Shown in pieces: positions 21,253-33,221 of a stretch of DNA of 64,000 nt. Position 1 is the first letter of the stretch; the number at the start of each line of letters is the position of its first letter. Origin of the DNA: Flammulina velutipes (Eukaryota; Basidiomycota; Agaricomycetes; Agaricales; Physalacriaceae). The stretch lies in NCBI GenBank assembly GCA_011800155.1, contig CM022374.1, positions 930,001 to 994,000 of the forward strand, in the 5' to 3' direction. The position numbers and the translations under genes were made by a program. The notes beneath the pieces were generated by a model. It was not told where the DNA came from. It worked only from the letters and a program-made list of their open reading frames with translations, and ran no database searches.

Positions 21253-21931
21253 ATGGCAACCTTCGTCTCCTCCCCTGTTTACGGCGCTGGACTCCCACCG
21301 CCGCAGACCGTGGCAGAGAAGTCTGTCTCCATCCGTTAGTCTACCTTTTTCTCAATGATGCGACCTTGCTAACCACTCCGTAGCTTCCCTCGACCGTGGA
21401 GCACCATATTTCACGGAGCCCGGCGTGACTTACAGAGACGAATCCCACCACTGGGTCGTTGGCCGTGCCTTCGACCAAGTCCCCCCGACCGATATTCACC
21501 CCGTCCTCATCTCCATGAGCATGATCGATGGCGACAGAAAGCCGACATTTTACGTCGTTCTTCGTGGCAGTCGGGTTGGTATCCTGCTTGACAGGTACGT
21601 CGAGTCTCAACCAACTGTCCTTATATTTTCTAAAGTCGTACCCCAGCGCTATTGCCACCTCGTTCACCAATGGCATGACCGACGGCTACAAATTCAAATC
21701 GAGAAGTCAGGTGCATGCCGTGCAGGAATTCAACCGATTTAATGCGCTGGGGGAAGTCAAGATTTGCCGCGCAAGGAAGCATAGCCCGTAAGTCCTCTAC
21801 CTTTTGCTCCTTCGGTCTTTGTCATTCACTCTCTGTTTAGACAAGTCATTATTACCGCCAACTGGCGCATTATCGTTGGGACTCTGGCCCTCTTAGCAGT
21901 CGGGTATCTGTACCTTTTGTCGCGAGCCTAG
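21253..21931 (+). CDS. Viroplasmin/RNase H1 N-terminal domain protein with C-terminal TM helix
   Basis: Four exons: 21253-21334, 21384-21594, 21647-21787 and 21841-21931, in frame (174 residues). The middle contains FYVVLRGSRVGILLD, then a Gly-x-Lys-Phe segment (GYKFKSRSQVHAVQEFN). This matches the caulimovirus viroplasmin / ribonuclease H1 N-terminal fold, a small domain that in RNase H1 binds RNA:DNA hybrids. No RNase H catalytic domain follows. The protein ends with a single hydrophobic helix (IIVGTLALLAVGYLYLL) and two or three polar residues, a tail-anchor layout. It sits beside a second viroplasmin-domain gene on the same strand. Confidence 0.8.
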
Positions 21932-22014
21932 AGCATGTGGTATATACGTGACATACTAGTGACTGTATCAACGCCACAACAATGTGACATTTGCCTTGCC
22001 CTCTCACTTCCACC

Positions 22015-22998
22015 ATGCCTCCACGTAACCATGTCATTGTCGTCGCTTCCGACAGTGACGACGATCCCACCGAATATTCTGAGGATGGCTCGAGTAGCGA
22101 CGGCGAAGTGTCAGTTACATCACTCAGTGTGTCGTCTGTGCCATCGATCGCTCCCTCTACTGCCTCAGCCTCATCTGATTCCTTGGCCTCGACGGAGGCG
22201 CACTCCTCAGCCGACGATTTGCATGAGCTGATGAATGAATTATCACTCCGCGGCCCCGATGATCAGACTGTCTACAGTCTCTCCGCACCAAACGGTGGAA
22301 ACCAGGTACATTTAACCGCGCAGTGGCATGTTATTTCACTCCTGTGGTTCCCTTCTAATTTGACCTTTGCGCTAGGGAACAGGCAGGGTACCTTCGCGAT
22401 ACGCGAGGTTTCCACGTCCAGGCGCTCCAGAAACGCCAGAAGCCCAGAGAAAAGGCTGACGCCTACGTTGTTTTTGTTGGACGCGCTCCCGCCGTCTACA
22501 CACAGTGGTACGTATCTTACATTCAAAGCTTTGCAACCTGCCTCCTGGCCGTCTAACTCTTTTGGTAGGCCTGCATGCAAGGCCGCTGTCACGCGGTTTT
22601 CTGGTGCTATCTATCAGGGCTATCGCACAATCGAGGATGCCCACGCTGCATTTGATTATGCTCATAACCAAGGCTGGACGCGCAACCAACCGGGTGTCGC
22701 GCGTCCTTTTCCAATCCCACCCGACATCGATGCCTTGGCAGCCCTCCGCGTGGGTGCCATTACCGACAGGTGGTATGTAGTCACAGTTGGAACCGTCCCG
22801 GGGATTTACCGCTGCTTGTCTGTCCAGTTTTATTTGTGGCGTATCAATTACTGACGACCTCACCTTAGCATCCAGTGCGCAGTCAGCACCATTGGTGTCT
22901 CGGGATCAGTGCAGAACTCTTACACTGACGAGATGGTCGCGCGCCGAGCCTTTCAAAAGGCGATGGAGTCGGGATGTGTTCGAGCCACTGGACTGTAA
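22015..22998 (+). CDS. Protein with two viroplasmin/RNase H1 N-terminal-like domains, 264 aa
   Basis: Four exons: 22015-22305, 22383-22507, 22569-22817 and 22869-22998, in frame. An acidic, Ser-rich N-terminus (residues 1-95) precedes domain 1 (AYVVFVGRAPAVYTQW with a CKAAV segment and a GY-x6-AHAAFDYA helix) and domain 2 (RWYVVTVGTVPGIYRC up to the C-terminal FQKAMESG). Both have the Y-V-V-x2-G-x2-P-G/A-V/I-Y core of the family. The second intron-exon boundary was chosen so that domain 1 stays in frame (acceptor at 22380-22382). No nuclease part. Such stand-alone proteins are frequent in mushrooms; role unknown. Confidence 0.8.
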
Positions 22999-23908
22999 CG
23001 TTGAATAAACTATCCCCCGTGTATCTTCCATAAAGCTTGTATATGATATATCTCGTTGCTGCCTTGATACGATGGTTAAATTATTGAGGACACCATTTCC
23101 ACCGGTGCCAACGACCAAAGTTGGCATACTACGAGATATAACTCATCGCCGGCAAATGCCGCTGTGGCGTTAGATACCCTCGAACTTGCCATAGTTCTGA
23201 GTTCTGACTTCCTGATACTTCGGAATTGGTGCTATATACATGTCCTATTGATGTTCTACTTATTTCCAATGTCAAACGAGCATTATGCCATTGTATAGGC
23301 TGCAATAATTGCCGAAACTTTTTCATAATCACAAAACTACCTACTGCAAGGTCAATTCTCGGTGGGGTTTGTACTATAAAACAGATCTGGGAGCTGTATA
23401 GAATAGAATTAAGGTCAATGTAAGTGTTACAGCTCTCTTTAGGCAAGTCAATGTCTGTAATACGACTGGACGTCTCATACTTGTCTTAAGGAATTGTGGT
23501 TTTGGCTTGAACCCTTATATTGACTTTGTACACAAAACTTTTGGCCCACACTACTTATCATCTGTAGAATCACATCCCGCTTAGTCCGGAGACTATCGGT
23601 TTATTAGATCTCTTACTATGGCCCTCCGTCGACGTCTCCGACGACGCGGAAACAGCGGCCCGGTGGTTCCAGCAGCACCTTTCTCGTCTTTAAACCATCA
23701 CCTCACACTGTGTTCGGTATCCTTGTACTCACAGGCGCAGCCCTACAATGAATCACCATCGTCTCCCATGTACTGTGACGGCGCAGCAGCTACATAGATG
23801 TTGTCGCGCCAGAAAAACCAAGGATGGATCAAATTCCCTTGTCTACTGGCACCGAAACGCAAGCACGTTGCCGTCAAATAGGTTCCAAATTCTTGCCCTC
23901 TCTCTACC
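22999..23908. other. Intergenic, no feature seen
   Basis: Short ORFs only, without splice context or recognisable motif. The inverted pair GGTGCC/GGCACC near 23103 is short and probably chance. Confidence 0.4.
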
Positions 23909-26047
23909 ATGGCTGACGACGACTCAGACGTTAACCTCAGCGTCGACTCAGATGTCGAACTGATCACCTCACCACGAAAGGTAGCCAAGATTCGTAGACT
24001 CTCGTCTCTACGCACGAAAACTCGTCGACCTATTCCAACTCTTGGTCGACGTCCAGGTGCAGCTCCCATCGTCGTTCGTCGGTCGGGGCCAACACCGTCT
24101 GCCAGGGTCACTGTCCAGCGCGTCGCAGGCCAAGTCCAAGCCATACTGGCCTTTGTCAAGAAGAAGAGGGTGCTAGACGAGGTTCGTCGTCGCAAGGATT
24201 CTGTCACGCCTGGTCGCACACTGTCCAAGGGCAAAAGTGCCGGTAAATCCAGTTCTGCGGGAAAACGGAAAGACTTGGTCCAAAAGGCTTCTGAGTCGTC
24301 CCAGACTGACGACGAGGAATCTGACTCTGACGAGAACTCGGACGACGAAGAGGCTGTGAAAGTCGTTTGCAAACCCCCCACGTAGGCCAAAAATTGCCCC
24401 ATTTTTTTTGTGTACTCACTAGTACGCCTAGTTCTGAAACACAGGATTCCGACGAAGACGAGCGGGGCAGTGCGCCCACGAAAGATCTTTTGGAACGCTC
24501 AAAGCCAGTATAATTTTGCTTCGGACCTTGCATCACCATATTGACATGTCCTTTCTAGCCTAGCCAACGACCTCGTTCACGGCTCACCCAAGGAGAGACC
24601 CTATGACTCAGAAGAGGAGGACCCCGCAGCAATCGTTGCGGAATGCCAAGCGTGGGTCAAATGTTTCCTACGCTGTTTACTTGACTGACATCGACTCCCA
24701 GCTCTATCAGTGCATCTCTCCGCGTACAACGACCTATCCTGGAGGATTATCAACTGGGCGCCGCGGTCATGTACATCCGTATGTATCGCATCCCATCGCA
24801 GCGCGTCATTTTAAAGCTCATCGTTTGATTTTTAGCTGCTGCTGGGCTACGGGAAGGGGATGCGCCTGGCTGGTATAAGCCTGCGGAAGAGGCATATGTT
24901 CACCCCGAGGTAGTAGCCCTGCTCAACAACAACAACCTCAGTCACCTCCGGGACAAGTTTGCGCTCATCGGAGTCTACACCCATCTCGATGTTGTTCAGC
25001 TTTGTCTGGAAATGCAAGGTCGCAATGGATGGGCGGTGAAGTACAACCTTCTGAAGGGACTTGAACTGCAGCCTCAGTCAGTTGACTGGCACTCCCTCCT
25101 CAATGTCCTCACCCATTACGCTAGACCTGTTTAGTTTCAGAATATCGCAAAATGCATTGATTGGCCCCTCGTTATCATCCGCTTTCGCCCGTAAGGTCTG
25201 ATCGTAAGGTCTGATACAGTTTCCGTACGCCACAAGGTATTTGCAATGTGACGCCACCAGATGTTGCACCACATGTTGATTCACGGACTCCCTGCAAACC
25301 GCACCCGTAGGTACGCTGCTTGCTATCTCTTGCTTCTTCGACATGGTGCCCATGAATTCAGAGGTCTTGGATGTGGCGTCGGATGATGCTCAAATGTAAG
25401 TTGCTTGAATTGTCGAGCATTGTGGAATACTAATCTCAGTCGGGGACCAACAGTATCATCAAGGCCCATATGTATCAAGTACGTGGGGGCTCGTCGAACG
25501 TTGGCTGGGAATCGATGTCAGGTATGTCACTTGGTTGGCAAGAGTGTATATTGGTATTGACTGTTCTACAGCGAACGAGGAGCTAATTACAGAACTCCAG
25601 GCATTGAAAGCATCGTTTCTAATTCCACGTCTGCTCGCTGTAGGAGTGGGCACAATGGAGGATTTACAATATCTGGGCGGCATCACTATCACACGACCAT
25701 ATCCCAATATCGTCCGTATGGCTCTGGGGCTCCCTGAAGGCGATGATTGGGCAATTTTTCGCTTTGCGCTTCAACGATTGGCGTTCCTTGCTGGTAATCT
25801 TCTATGGCTGGCAGATCCGATTCGCTCGGGCATCTCTTCGAGGCGTACGTGCTCGTCAAGGGGAAAAATGTGGATCACTAATAGATCTACAGGCATTGAC
25901 ATATGGCAGAAAACCCACTCCTACTTCGAAGACCGCGTCAAGCAGGCGTTGTTTAGTCAGACGGTGCAAATGTTGAAGTCTGATAGTGATAGCAGGTGTC
26001 GTATGCTTCGTGGACTGGAGGCTCGTTGGGTGATGTCTATTGTATAA
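23909..26047 (+). pseudogene. Uncharacterised Agaricomycete-type gene, probably decayed
   Basis: The first exon (23909-24361) encodes a basic, Ser-rich protein with an acidic run (QTDDEESDSDENSDDEE) and joins in frame to 24445-24507. Coding-like pieces follow in shifting frames: YDSEEEDPAAIVAECQAWVK at about 24601, a piece with WYKPAEEAYVHPEVVALL at about 24870-25120, GPYVSSTWGLVERWLGIDV at about 25465-25520, and an ORF 25535-26047 with ALGLPEGDDWAIFRFALQR. Together they look like one large protein, but splices between them do not keep frame and a stop interrupts the part after 25120. I read it as a degraded gene. It ends 350 bp before the KDZ transposase and could have been carried by it or hit by it. 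Confidence 0.4.
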
Positions 26048-26162
26048 AACAGTGTTATTATGTGTGGTTTATATTCGTGAAAGTGTATGAATGTTTAATG
26101 GTGCGGCGAATTAACGAACCAAAGACGCTAAAGTACAAGTGAGAAACTAAAAATAAAACAGC

Positions 26163-26240
26163 TGCCGTCCGGCTCGAACTCTCGACTTGTCCCATAGTGG
26201 TACTAATAGAGCATCTCAAACAGCTGAGCCATAGACCTGC
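26163..26240 (-). repeat. tRNA-related SINE-like sequence
   Basis: On the minus strand a box A-like TGGCTCAGCTGTTTGAG (26215-26231) and a box B-like GAGTTCGAGCC (26171-26181) occur at tRNA-like spacing, followed by a T-rich stretch. The T-stem does not pair, so a working tRNA is unlikely. It lies in the 5' flank of the KDZ transposase gene. Confidence 0.35.
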
Positions 26241-26401
26241 CTCTAACACACGTTCAGTGAGCAATACTATACGCATACGGTCGATGACGCGTTCAATCTA
26301 CTTTGGGAACGACACCAGACAACACCCTTAACAACACACAACGATGACAAAAATTTCCAATGTCTTGCTGGAGGCTTCCGACTTGATCCCTGAAACGCTG
26401 A

Positions 26402-29400
26402 ATGTCTGCACGACGAGGACGCCCCCGTAAAAATGCGCCAGAGCCGTCTCTGTTTGATTCCCCGGATGACAATGGGCAAAAAACCACTGACTTCATTTTC
26501 ACCATGGATAAGGAAGGCCGTCCATCTACCCAACCTCTGGAAGCTAGCCAACCTGCCCCACCCAACGCTGGGGAATCGTCCAAATTGCCGTCGCCGACTG
26601 GCCTCGATGAATACTCGACTGCCGATTTCGAAGACAACTGGGTCGACCCCCTTCCAGAGGCCACCGAGCATCCCACTGAACGAGAGGAGGTGGAAAACGA
26701 GTCTGATACAGACGACGAGCTGCAGAGGGACACAGGGAAGAGGAAGAAACGTGCTGCGGTGAGCCTTGGTTTTGATAGTGTCGAGGTCGTTTTCCTAATT
26801 GGTTGCAGGATGACCCTATGGCAGACTGGCGACCATGGATCGACAGTTTTCTGTGCGAGAGCCTTCGTTTCCACGGGCGAAGCTATGACTATGGTGTTTG
26901 GCAGTGTGATACCTGCGGGGTTCCATGCCTCGAGTCAACCACGGAGCCAGGAAGAGTCGCCAAGGGCATGGAAGAGACTCAGGATGTCGAGGTCCAGGAC
27001 GTCGAGGCTCGGGACGTCGAGGCTCAGGACCATCCCCGCTCCGTGGAAGAGCTCTACCGATGCCGAACGTGTGGCTCTTTTCACGAGTGCGCCGTGTGCT
27101 GTCTCAAGCGCCACCAGCGAACACCTCTACATAAGATCGAAGTGAGTACAAATTTCCTTTATTTTTGTGAGCGCACCGCTGAACGCCAAACAGGTTTGGC
27201 GTTCTGGATTTTGGGCTCGTATCTCCCTCAGCCAAATGGGTCTTGTCTATCAAGTCAACCATGGAGGTGGAATCTGCATCTTGCCAGACCCCACACCACG
27301 CTTACTGACGGTCATGGACGTCACTGGCGTGCACGTCGTAGACTGTCGGTACTGCGCATGCAATCGATCGTTAGGAATCCTACCATGGCAGCAATTGTTT
27401 CGGGATGGTTGGTACCCAGCGACGACCCGCATACCACAGTCAGTCGTGACGATGGAGGTTTTGGATCTGTACCGGCGCTTGAAAGTGGTCGGAACATTGA
27501 ATGTGCGGGACTTCGTGACCTGTTTGGAGGATATGTCAGATCCATGGGGGACAGACCCACCTCCTGATCGCTATAAAGTATTTGCCCGAGTCGCTCGCCA
27601 GTACGCTTTCCTGGCTCGTGTGAGGCGATCCGGCATCGCGCATACCCCTGGTAGGCTCGCGTCTGCACGGACAGGAAGCCTTGTCGTCAAATGCTGGGCT
27701 TGTCCACGTGTTGGCATCAACCTTCCCCTTGGATGGGAATCTGCTCCGAAGGAAATGCAGTACGTTTCGCCTCTTCATTTGCTTCATGATGTCTTATATC
27801 CATGCCCAGATATCTCTACCGTCCCACTCTCTCCGTGGATGCAAATTTTCGAATGGTCTGCCGAATGCGCCAATCATCCAGATTGGACCCTCCACTGTAT
27901 CCTGGTCTAGGCGTTCAAGTGCCAGATGAATTATACCACAACTGGCTACGCAAATATGTAACGGAAGACGAGGTAATTTTTGTTGCCGTTTCTATAACAG
28001 AGTGTCTGACATGATTTGTAGGCATCGAGCTGTATCTCCTTTGCGGCGTTGATGCAAAAGGACACTAAATTTACGACGGGGCTGCGTTGGGCAGGGGTCG
28101 TGGGAGTCATCTGCGCTCGACATGAGCTTATGCTTGGGCTTGGAGATCTTGAAAAGGGCGAGCGGTAAGTTCTATTTTCAAGACGTTCGACGCTGTAGCT
28201 GACAAGTTTTAGGTATAAAAATACAGATTTTGTCCTGCATTGGGTGCTTTGCCATCTGTCGGCGACCCAGACGGCAGTGACTTATGACATTGCCTGCCAG
28301 TATAGCAAACATTTCAGACGTCGTGTGCTAGCTCTCCAGGAATACATTCGAGAACAGATCGCTGCCTTGCCGGCTCCTTTGCGAGCACTCAATCATCCAA
28401 ATCTCCGGGAACCCACTTTGTCGGAGATCGTTTGGGCGCTTCCAATCTGGCATGGAAACGTGCACGAGATTGATTGCGAGACGGAGAATTCTGTGAAGTA
28501 CCAACCGGGGCTTGGAAAGACGGATGGCGAGGGTATAGAGCGAGTGTGGTCGGTCATGAACCCCATGTCATACATTACGAAAGAAGAACAACCAGGCGCG
28601 CGCCACGACGACCACGAGGACTTGCTCAACAGAGTGAGTTTCAAAAAAAATACGAATCAAGGTTTGTCTCGTTACTGTGTTGTGCTACATGTTCATGACA
28701 TTGTCTTAGGTTCTACGCTAGCGAGACGATTACGCATTGCACTATTGGAGAAAGTTGTTCAAGTCGACGCATTCAACGAGATCTCGGCTACATTGACGCC
28801 GGAACTACGTGAGGATTGGCTCAAGCGAGTGCGCGACTGGGAGGGAGATCATACAAAACCAAACCCGTTTCGCCCCCCTGGCAAGAGTTAGTATTTGTCC
28901 TGCGTCTGTTTGAAACCTGATGCTGATGTCCTGGCAGACAGCTTGACGGAGGCGCAAGTTCGTGCGGAGCTTCATACCACTGAACTCAAGGAGATGGAGC
29001 AGCTATTGCGCAAGGACAATGATGGAGCCGACTCCGACTCCGAAACAGGGAATCATGCCCCCACGAAGTCGAAGGGGACGCCCCAAAAGAAGACGCGTCA
29101 CGTGAAGTCGATAACGATGGGAGCATTTCTGGTCATGGGCTTGCAGCTGGAGGAGGCGCAGTGAGTCATACATGACATGAAAATCATGGTTCTAACTGGT
29201 TTCTAACAGGCGGAAAATGGCGATGGCAAAGAGCGCCCCGGTGGCTGTGACGCCAAATCAGGACGGAAAAATCAGAGAAAGACGCGTTGCATGGTTGGCG
29301 AAGCTCAACCACTTTCGACGCCACCAGGATCGGTTGATGCCAGGTGTGGCCGAGGTCCTGGAGGATGAAGAGGAGGAACGACGAGAGAAGCATCTGAAGC

Positions 29401-30369
29401 AGGCTGGAGAAAAGGGCGAGAAGGATATTCCTCAACTAGAGGCAGAGGACATCAAACTGTACCTACCGTCTCATTGCGACGTCAATGTGGAGGGTCTGTG
29501 CCCACCGGCTCTGCGTCAAAAGGAGGCGACATTGCGACGGGGACAATGCAACGACGCACTGCTGGAACTTCGCGCTCGCCTCATTGCTCGACGGCACTTG
29601 GTCAACTTCCGCAACGCTAACACTACTGGTCAACGTCAGACGACACGATCGGCTTCATGCATACAGTTGATTGGCGAGAAAATACGGGAGGCAACATCGA
29701 AGTACCGCAGGGCACGTGAGGCGTTGATTGCATTGGTCGGACAGACATCGACGGCGGCGTTTCGTCCTTTGCTGCAGGAGGATATTGAACTCTTTTCGCC
29801 GGGGGAATCTGACTCACTGTCCGTCAAGAAGTTGGGGCGACTTTCTGGTCGGGACAGCCGGGTGACTGCGTCGGGAAGGAAATCTGACAAAGTGGGGGAG
29901 GGGTCGACGCGGCAAAGAGTGTCATGGATATGGACGGTCGGTGGTGAGCCTGGCGAGGAGGAAGAATTCCTGCACGAATGTAAGCACTTACATTGAATTT
30001 TTTTCCCCCCGAGACTGATTATCTTTAGGTGTGCGTGTCGAGTGGTCGAAGGCACTGGCGCGCAGGGACCGTTGGGAGGAGGAGGTAGCACTCTTAAAGG
30101 AGGAAATGCGCAGAACTTTGCGCTCCTTGAGATGGGAGGAGCGGGAATGGCGCGCTCGCGCTGATAGGCCCAAATTAGCCGAGGAAATGCAGGCGGTCAG
30201 CGATGGACGTATTGCGTATGCTCGGAAACAGGCGCAAGGGTTACTGGATGTACGTGTCGCTTTTGAGAAGCTTTGGTTGCGGAGTGAGCCATCTCGCGGG
30301 CAGAAGGCGGGACCGATGGACGCGCACGCAGTGGCGGCGGCGACGGCAATCATAACCGGGATGCAATAG
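26402..30369 (+). CDS. KDZ transposase with CxC2 cysteine cluster, complete, 1173 aa
   Basis: Ten exons: 26402-26758, 26809-27141, 27194-27759, 27810-27972, 28022-28164, 28213-28661, 28710-28886, 28938-29160, 29210-29979 and 30029-30369. All keep frame (1174 codons), with introns of 48-52 nt. The N-terminal CxC2 region (about residues 150-300) has CDTCG, CRTCGSFHECAVCC, PLHKIE and DCRYCAC. KDZ core signatures follow: DANFR (about 430), ARHE then GDLEKGERY (about 505-520), TYDIACQY (about 545), IWHGNVHEIDC (about 600) and GEGIERVWSVMNP (about 625). These match the KDZ DNA transposases of basidiomycetes. The C-terminal third is a charged coiled coil. No stop or frameshift is visible, and a second copy of its tail at 1-1091 is identical, so the element was recently mobile and may still be active. 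Confidence 0.9.
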
Positions 30370-30677
30370 GACTGTTTCGTATCTGGGACTTTTCCGCATC
30401 TTGGTACTTCCTTTTATATCCACGGAAGTGGCGTTATTTACAGCAAATTTGAACTGTTTGTCCTTTTTTCAGGATCTGTATGGATTGGGACGTGACGTTT
30501 AAGCCCGAGGCGCTTTGGTGGTTGCCGGGATGGGGCCTGAGACAGTGCTGGGCCAATGAGAGCAGAATGTCAGGTTTCGAAATTGTGCACGGATAGCTAT
30601 TTCATTGGAAAGGGATGTTTAGTAATTAATCAAACCGGATCTCCCGGGAGGTTTAGAAACCTGCACAGCTACTGGTG
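29279..30677 (+). repeat. Direct repeat, right copy (KDZ 3' end)
   Basis: Matches 1-1399. The last shared base is 30677. Beyond it the sequence (ACAGCCAAGC...) differs from the flank of copy 1 (GCGACAAGGC...). Clear terminal inverted repeats were not found within 26047-26402. Confidence 0.9.
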
Positions 30678-31195
30678 ACAGCCAAGCACAATACATGGCT
30701 ATCATGGCCTCGGAGGACGTTTCGCTTGTTGTAAGTGTTGACAGCGCTGTAAAATTTGCCCATTGGTGATGTCTTTCAGCTGGATTATTCGCTTCAATAC
30801 TTATATGTTGCCTTGCAAACAATTGGATGCCTCCAATATAATATACAATTGTTCGATACCGACGACTCCCAACACCAAGCGTCATACATTTCTATGGACA
30901 CAGCCTGAGGAACAATAGGTACGCTCCATATCTACTTAGTCGAACCTGCCAAAGCAACCCGTTTCGCCAGGCCATAACAATAGCGTACGTCAATTGGACC
31001 ATCTGTTGCTCAACAATAAGTGTTCTCTTCATCTAATTATCCGTTGAATCTTACGGCTGGATCCTATTGTCCAGGAGTTGCTTCGAGTCGAACCTTGTCA
31101 CATGACCTGTCTATTGTTCATCTATCTTCGGCTCTTTTATTGTCCTGAGCTCTATGAATATGGCGAGGTGAACGACGGTAAGCTCCATTCCCACT
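30678..31195. other. Intergenic, no feature seen
   Basis: Unique flank downstream of the KDZ element. Short ORFs only. Confidence 0.4.
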
Positions 31196-32157
31196 ATGCC
31201 CAAGATCCCTTCAGTAACACCTTTGGTAGATGCTCACGCCAGTCGCCCGTACCCAAAGCCTCCCACCGTCCTCACCCTTGCGCAAACTGGATTTGCGCAG
31301 GAGACACTTTCTGTGTCCCCGCTCGCTCTTCAAGACGCTCGACTATCTGTTAAGGATGACATACACCCTCACCCGTACCAGAAAGCAACACAACGTCGGC
31401 GAACATTGTTCACACGTTTTTTCAAGGCCCACCGTCGCGAGTAAGTCATGCTTTAGACGCTGTCAACCATTAACTCATTGTTTTGCTAGCTCGCCTTCGG
31501 ATTCCACACCAACCAACGAAGGGTAAGCAATTACATCTACTAATAATTCGATCCCATATCTCATTTCTATTTGTCTACTATCTAGAACGATGTCAACGAC
31601 AGCCGAAGACGTTGGCGCAGCCTCTCTACTTGATGTCCCACCTCCTCCTCGACCCATTCTTTCTCCTTCGGAGGTCACGACGATCAAGATCCCATATCCC
31701 GGGAAAAGCAGCGGCCGAGATCAGCTCAAGAAGCGGCTGAAGCTCGGTGAGTTGACGGAGGACATCTGTGTGAGTATCCCCCATAAGTTCTTATTCTTGG
31801 AGTCCAAACTGATCTGTTTGCTAGGGTTATGTCCAAGAACTTGCGAAGTCTCACCTCGACCTGTCTGTCAGCTACGAGCTGCAGACCCAGGATGCGCTCG
31901 ACACCGTTCAAGTAAAGGTAAATCTTTTCTTCGGATGACCCAACTCAAAATCTGACTTGTCATAGGCCACTACTAAATACCCGCAGCTTCTGAACTATGC
32001 CGATATCTGGCCTCTCAAGGACCTACTGATTCTCGATTGTAAAGCGGGCGTCCAAAGGGCGAAGGCGCGGGAGACCCGGGCAAATGCGAGCCAAAGAAAC
32101 GCAAGTGTGAGGCCCTCAGGAAGACCGGCTTCCAAGCGGCTGACGCTGGCAGGGTGA
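31196..32157 (+). CDS. Uncharacterised small protein, 248 aa
   Basis: Five exons: 31196-31440, 31490-31522, 31586-31769, 31825-31917 and 31966-32157, in frame (249 codons). The second exon is only 33 nt. The N-terminal half is basic and Pro/Ser-rich, the centre charged (KSSGRDQLKKRLKLGELTED), and the tail ends in a run of Arg/Ala/Ser. The in-frame splicing supports a gene; I do not recognise a family. Confidence 0.65.
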
Positions 32158-33221
32158 CGCGTATCTCAGTCGGAGCAAAGAATGATATCTAGGTACATAT
32201 GTGGAAACTTTGGAAATATGGACTATCTCGACGACTTTCTCTCATGTTTATAACTGTATCAACAATATGTATTAGTCATTCCGTCAAATTACTACTTTGT
32301 ACAAGGGCAGAAATCACTTTTTTCGAGGTAGTTCTCTGCGTATCAGACAGGTTTACTATGTAAGACCTTCAATCACATTGATATATGCAAGATTAATTAA
32401 GACAATTCCGTGAATTAATGATAATATCTGATAATATTCTTAACTTGGTCAATTTCTAATCTGATTCCTGTCACCCCCATACTTTAACTATCCAAAACAG
32501 TTTCGAGAGTGGCTAAACGCTCTTGTCCCCGGTGTGCTATGTTTCGCTACCGCGGTGATATCACTGATGATATAAAATATCTTTTGGAAAAAGACATAGA
32601 GCTCGATTTGCAAGGATGGCATGACGAGTAAGTGATTTGTCTCTGAGTCCCTATTCGTGCTCATGCGCATTGTTCCAGGATCTCGCTCCCTTACCAATTG
32701 AAGAGCCTTGAGCTTGACGTCTCAACCCACGCAAGGCTTTGAGGTACCTTTTTTTGTCGTTGAACATCGCTTCATATTTATCTGCATAATGATAGATACA
32801 CAAAAGTTTCCATGTAGGACCCACTTGGGTGACGTGGTCAGGGAACATTAGGTCGAGCTCTTTGAATCCATGTTGATTTTCGAGGTTCAATCGTGAGCGG
32901 ACGACATCGAACTGGGGGATACTCGTCACTCCCACATAAAAACAACGTGCCAACGCACCGTGAAAGAATAAACCCCAAGCTAGATGTGCCCTGCAGCTGG
33001 CTCATTCGATTGACGTGCATGTGTTCCATTGCTTCGTTGTTCTCATGCACGATCAGACCAATTCATTGTCCTGTAGAGTGCGCAGACCATACCAGTAGTA
33101 TCCACCACCAAGAAAATGACACCAACGGCGACGCCACCACTAAAATACAGAGAAATACAGACATCGATAGCATATGCAGCGCGAAAACAAGAAATCTCAA
33201 CAGATAATAGTAGTAAATAAG
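32158..33221. other. Intergenic or decayed; no supported gene
   Basis: AT-rich to about 32480. On the minus strand between 33050 and 32490 are fragments in different frames (such as VGVTSIPQFDVVRSRLNLEN) that look protein-like but cannot be joined, so a decayed gene is possible. Confidence 0.35.

Noticed and set aside
31278..31317. Hairpins TGCGCAAA/TTTGCGCA and GACA-CTTTCTG-TGTC
   Set aside because: They lie in a coding exon and have a different loop or a very short stem; probably chance, though the second resembles the micro-hairpin loop.
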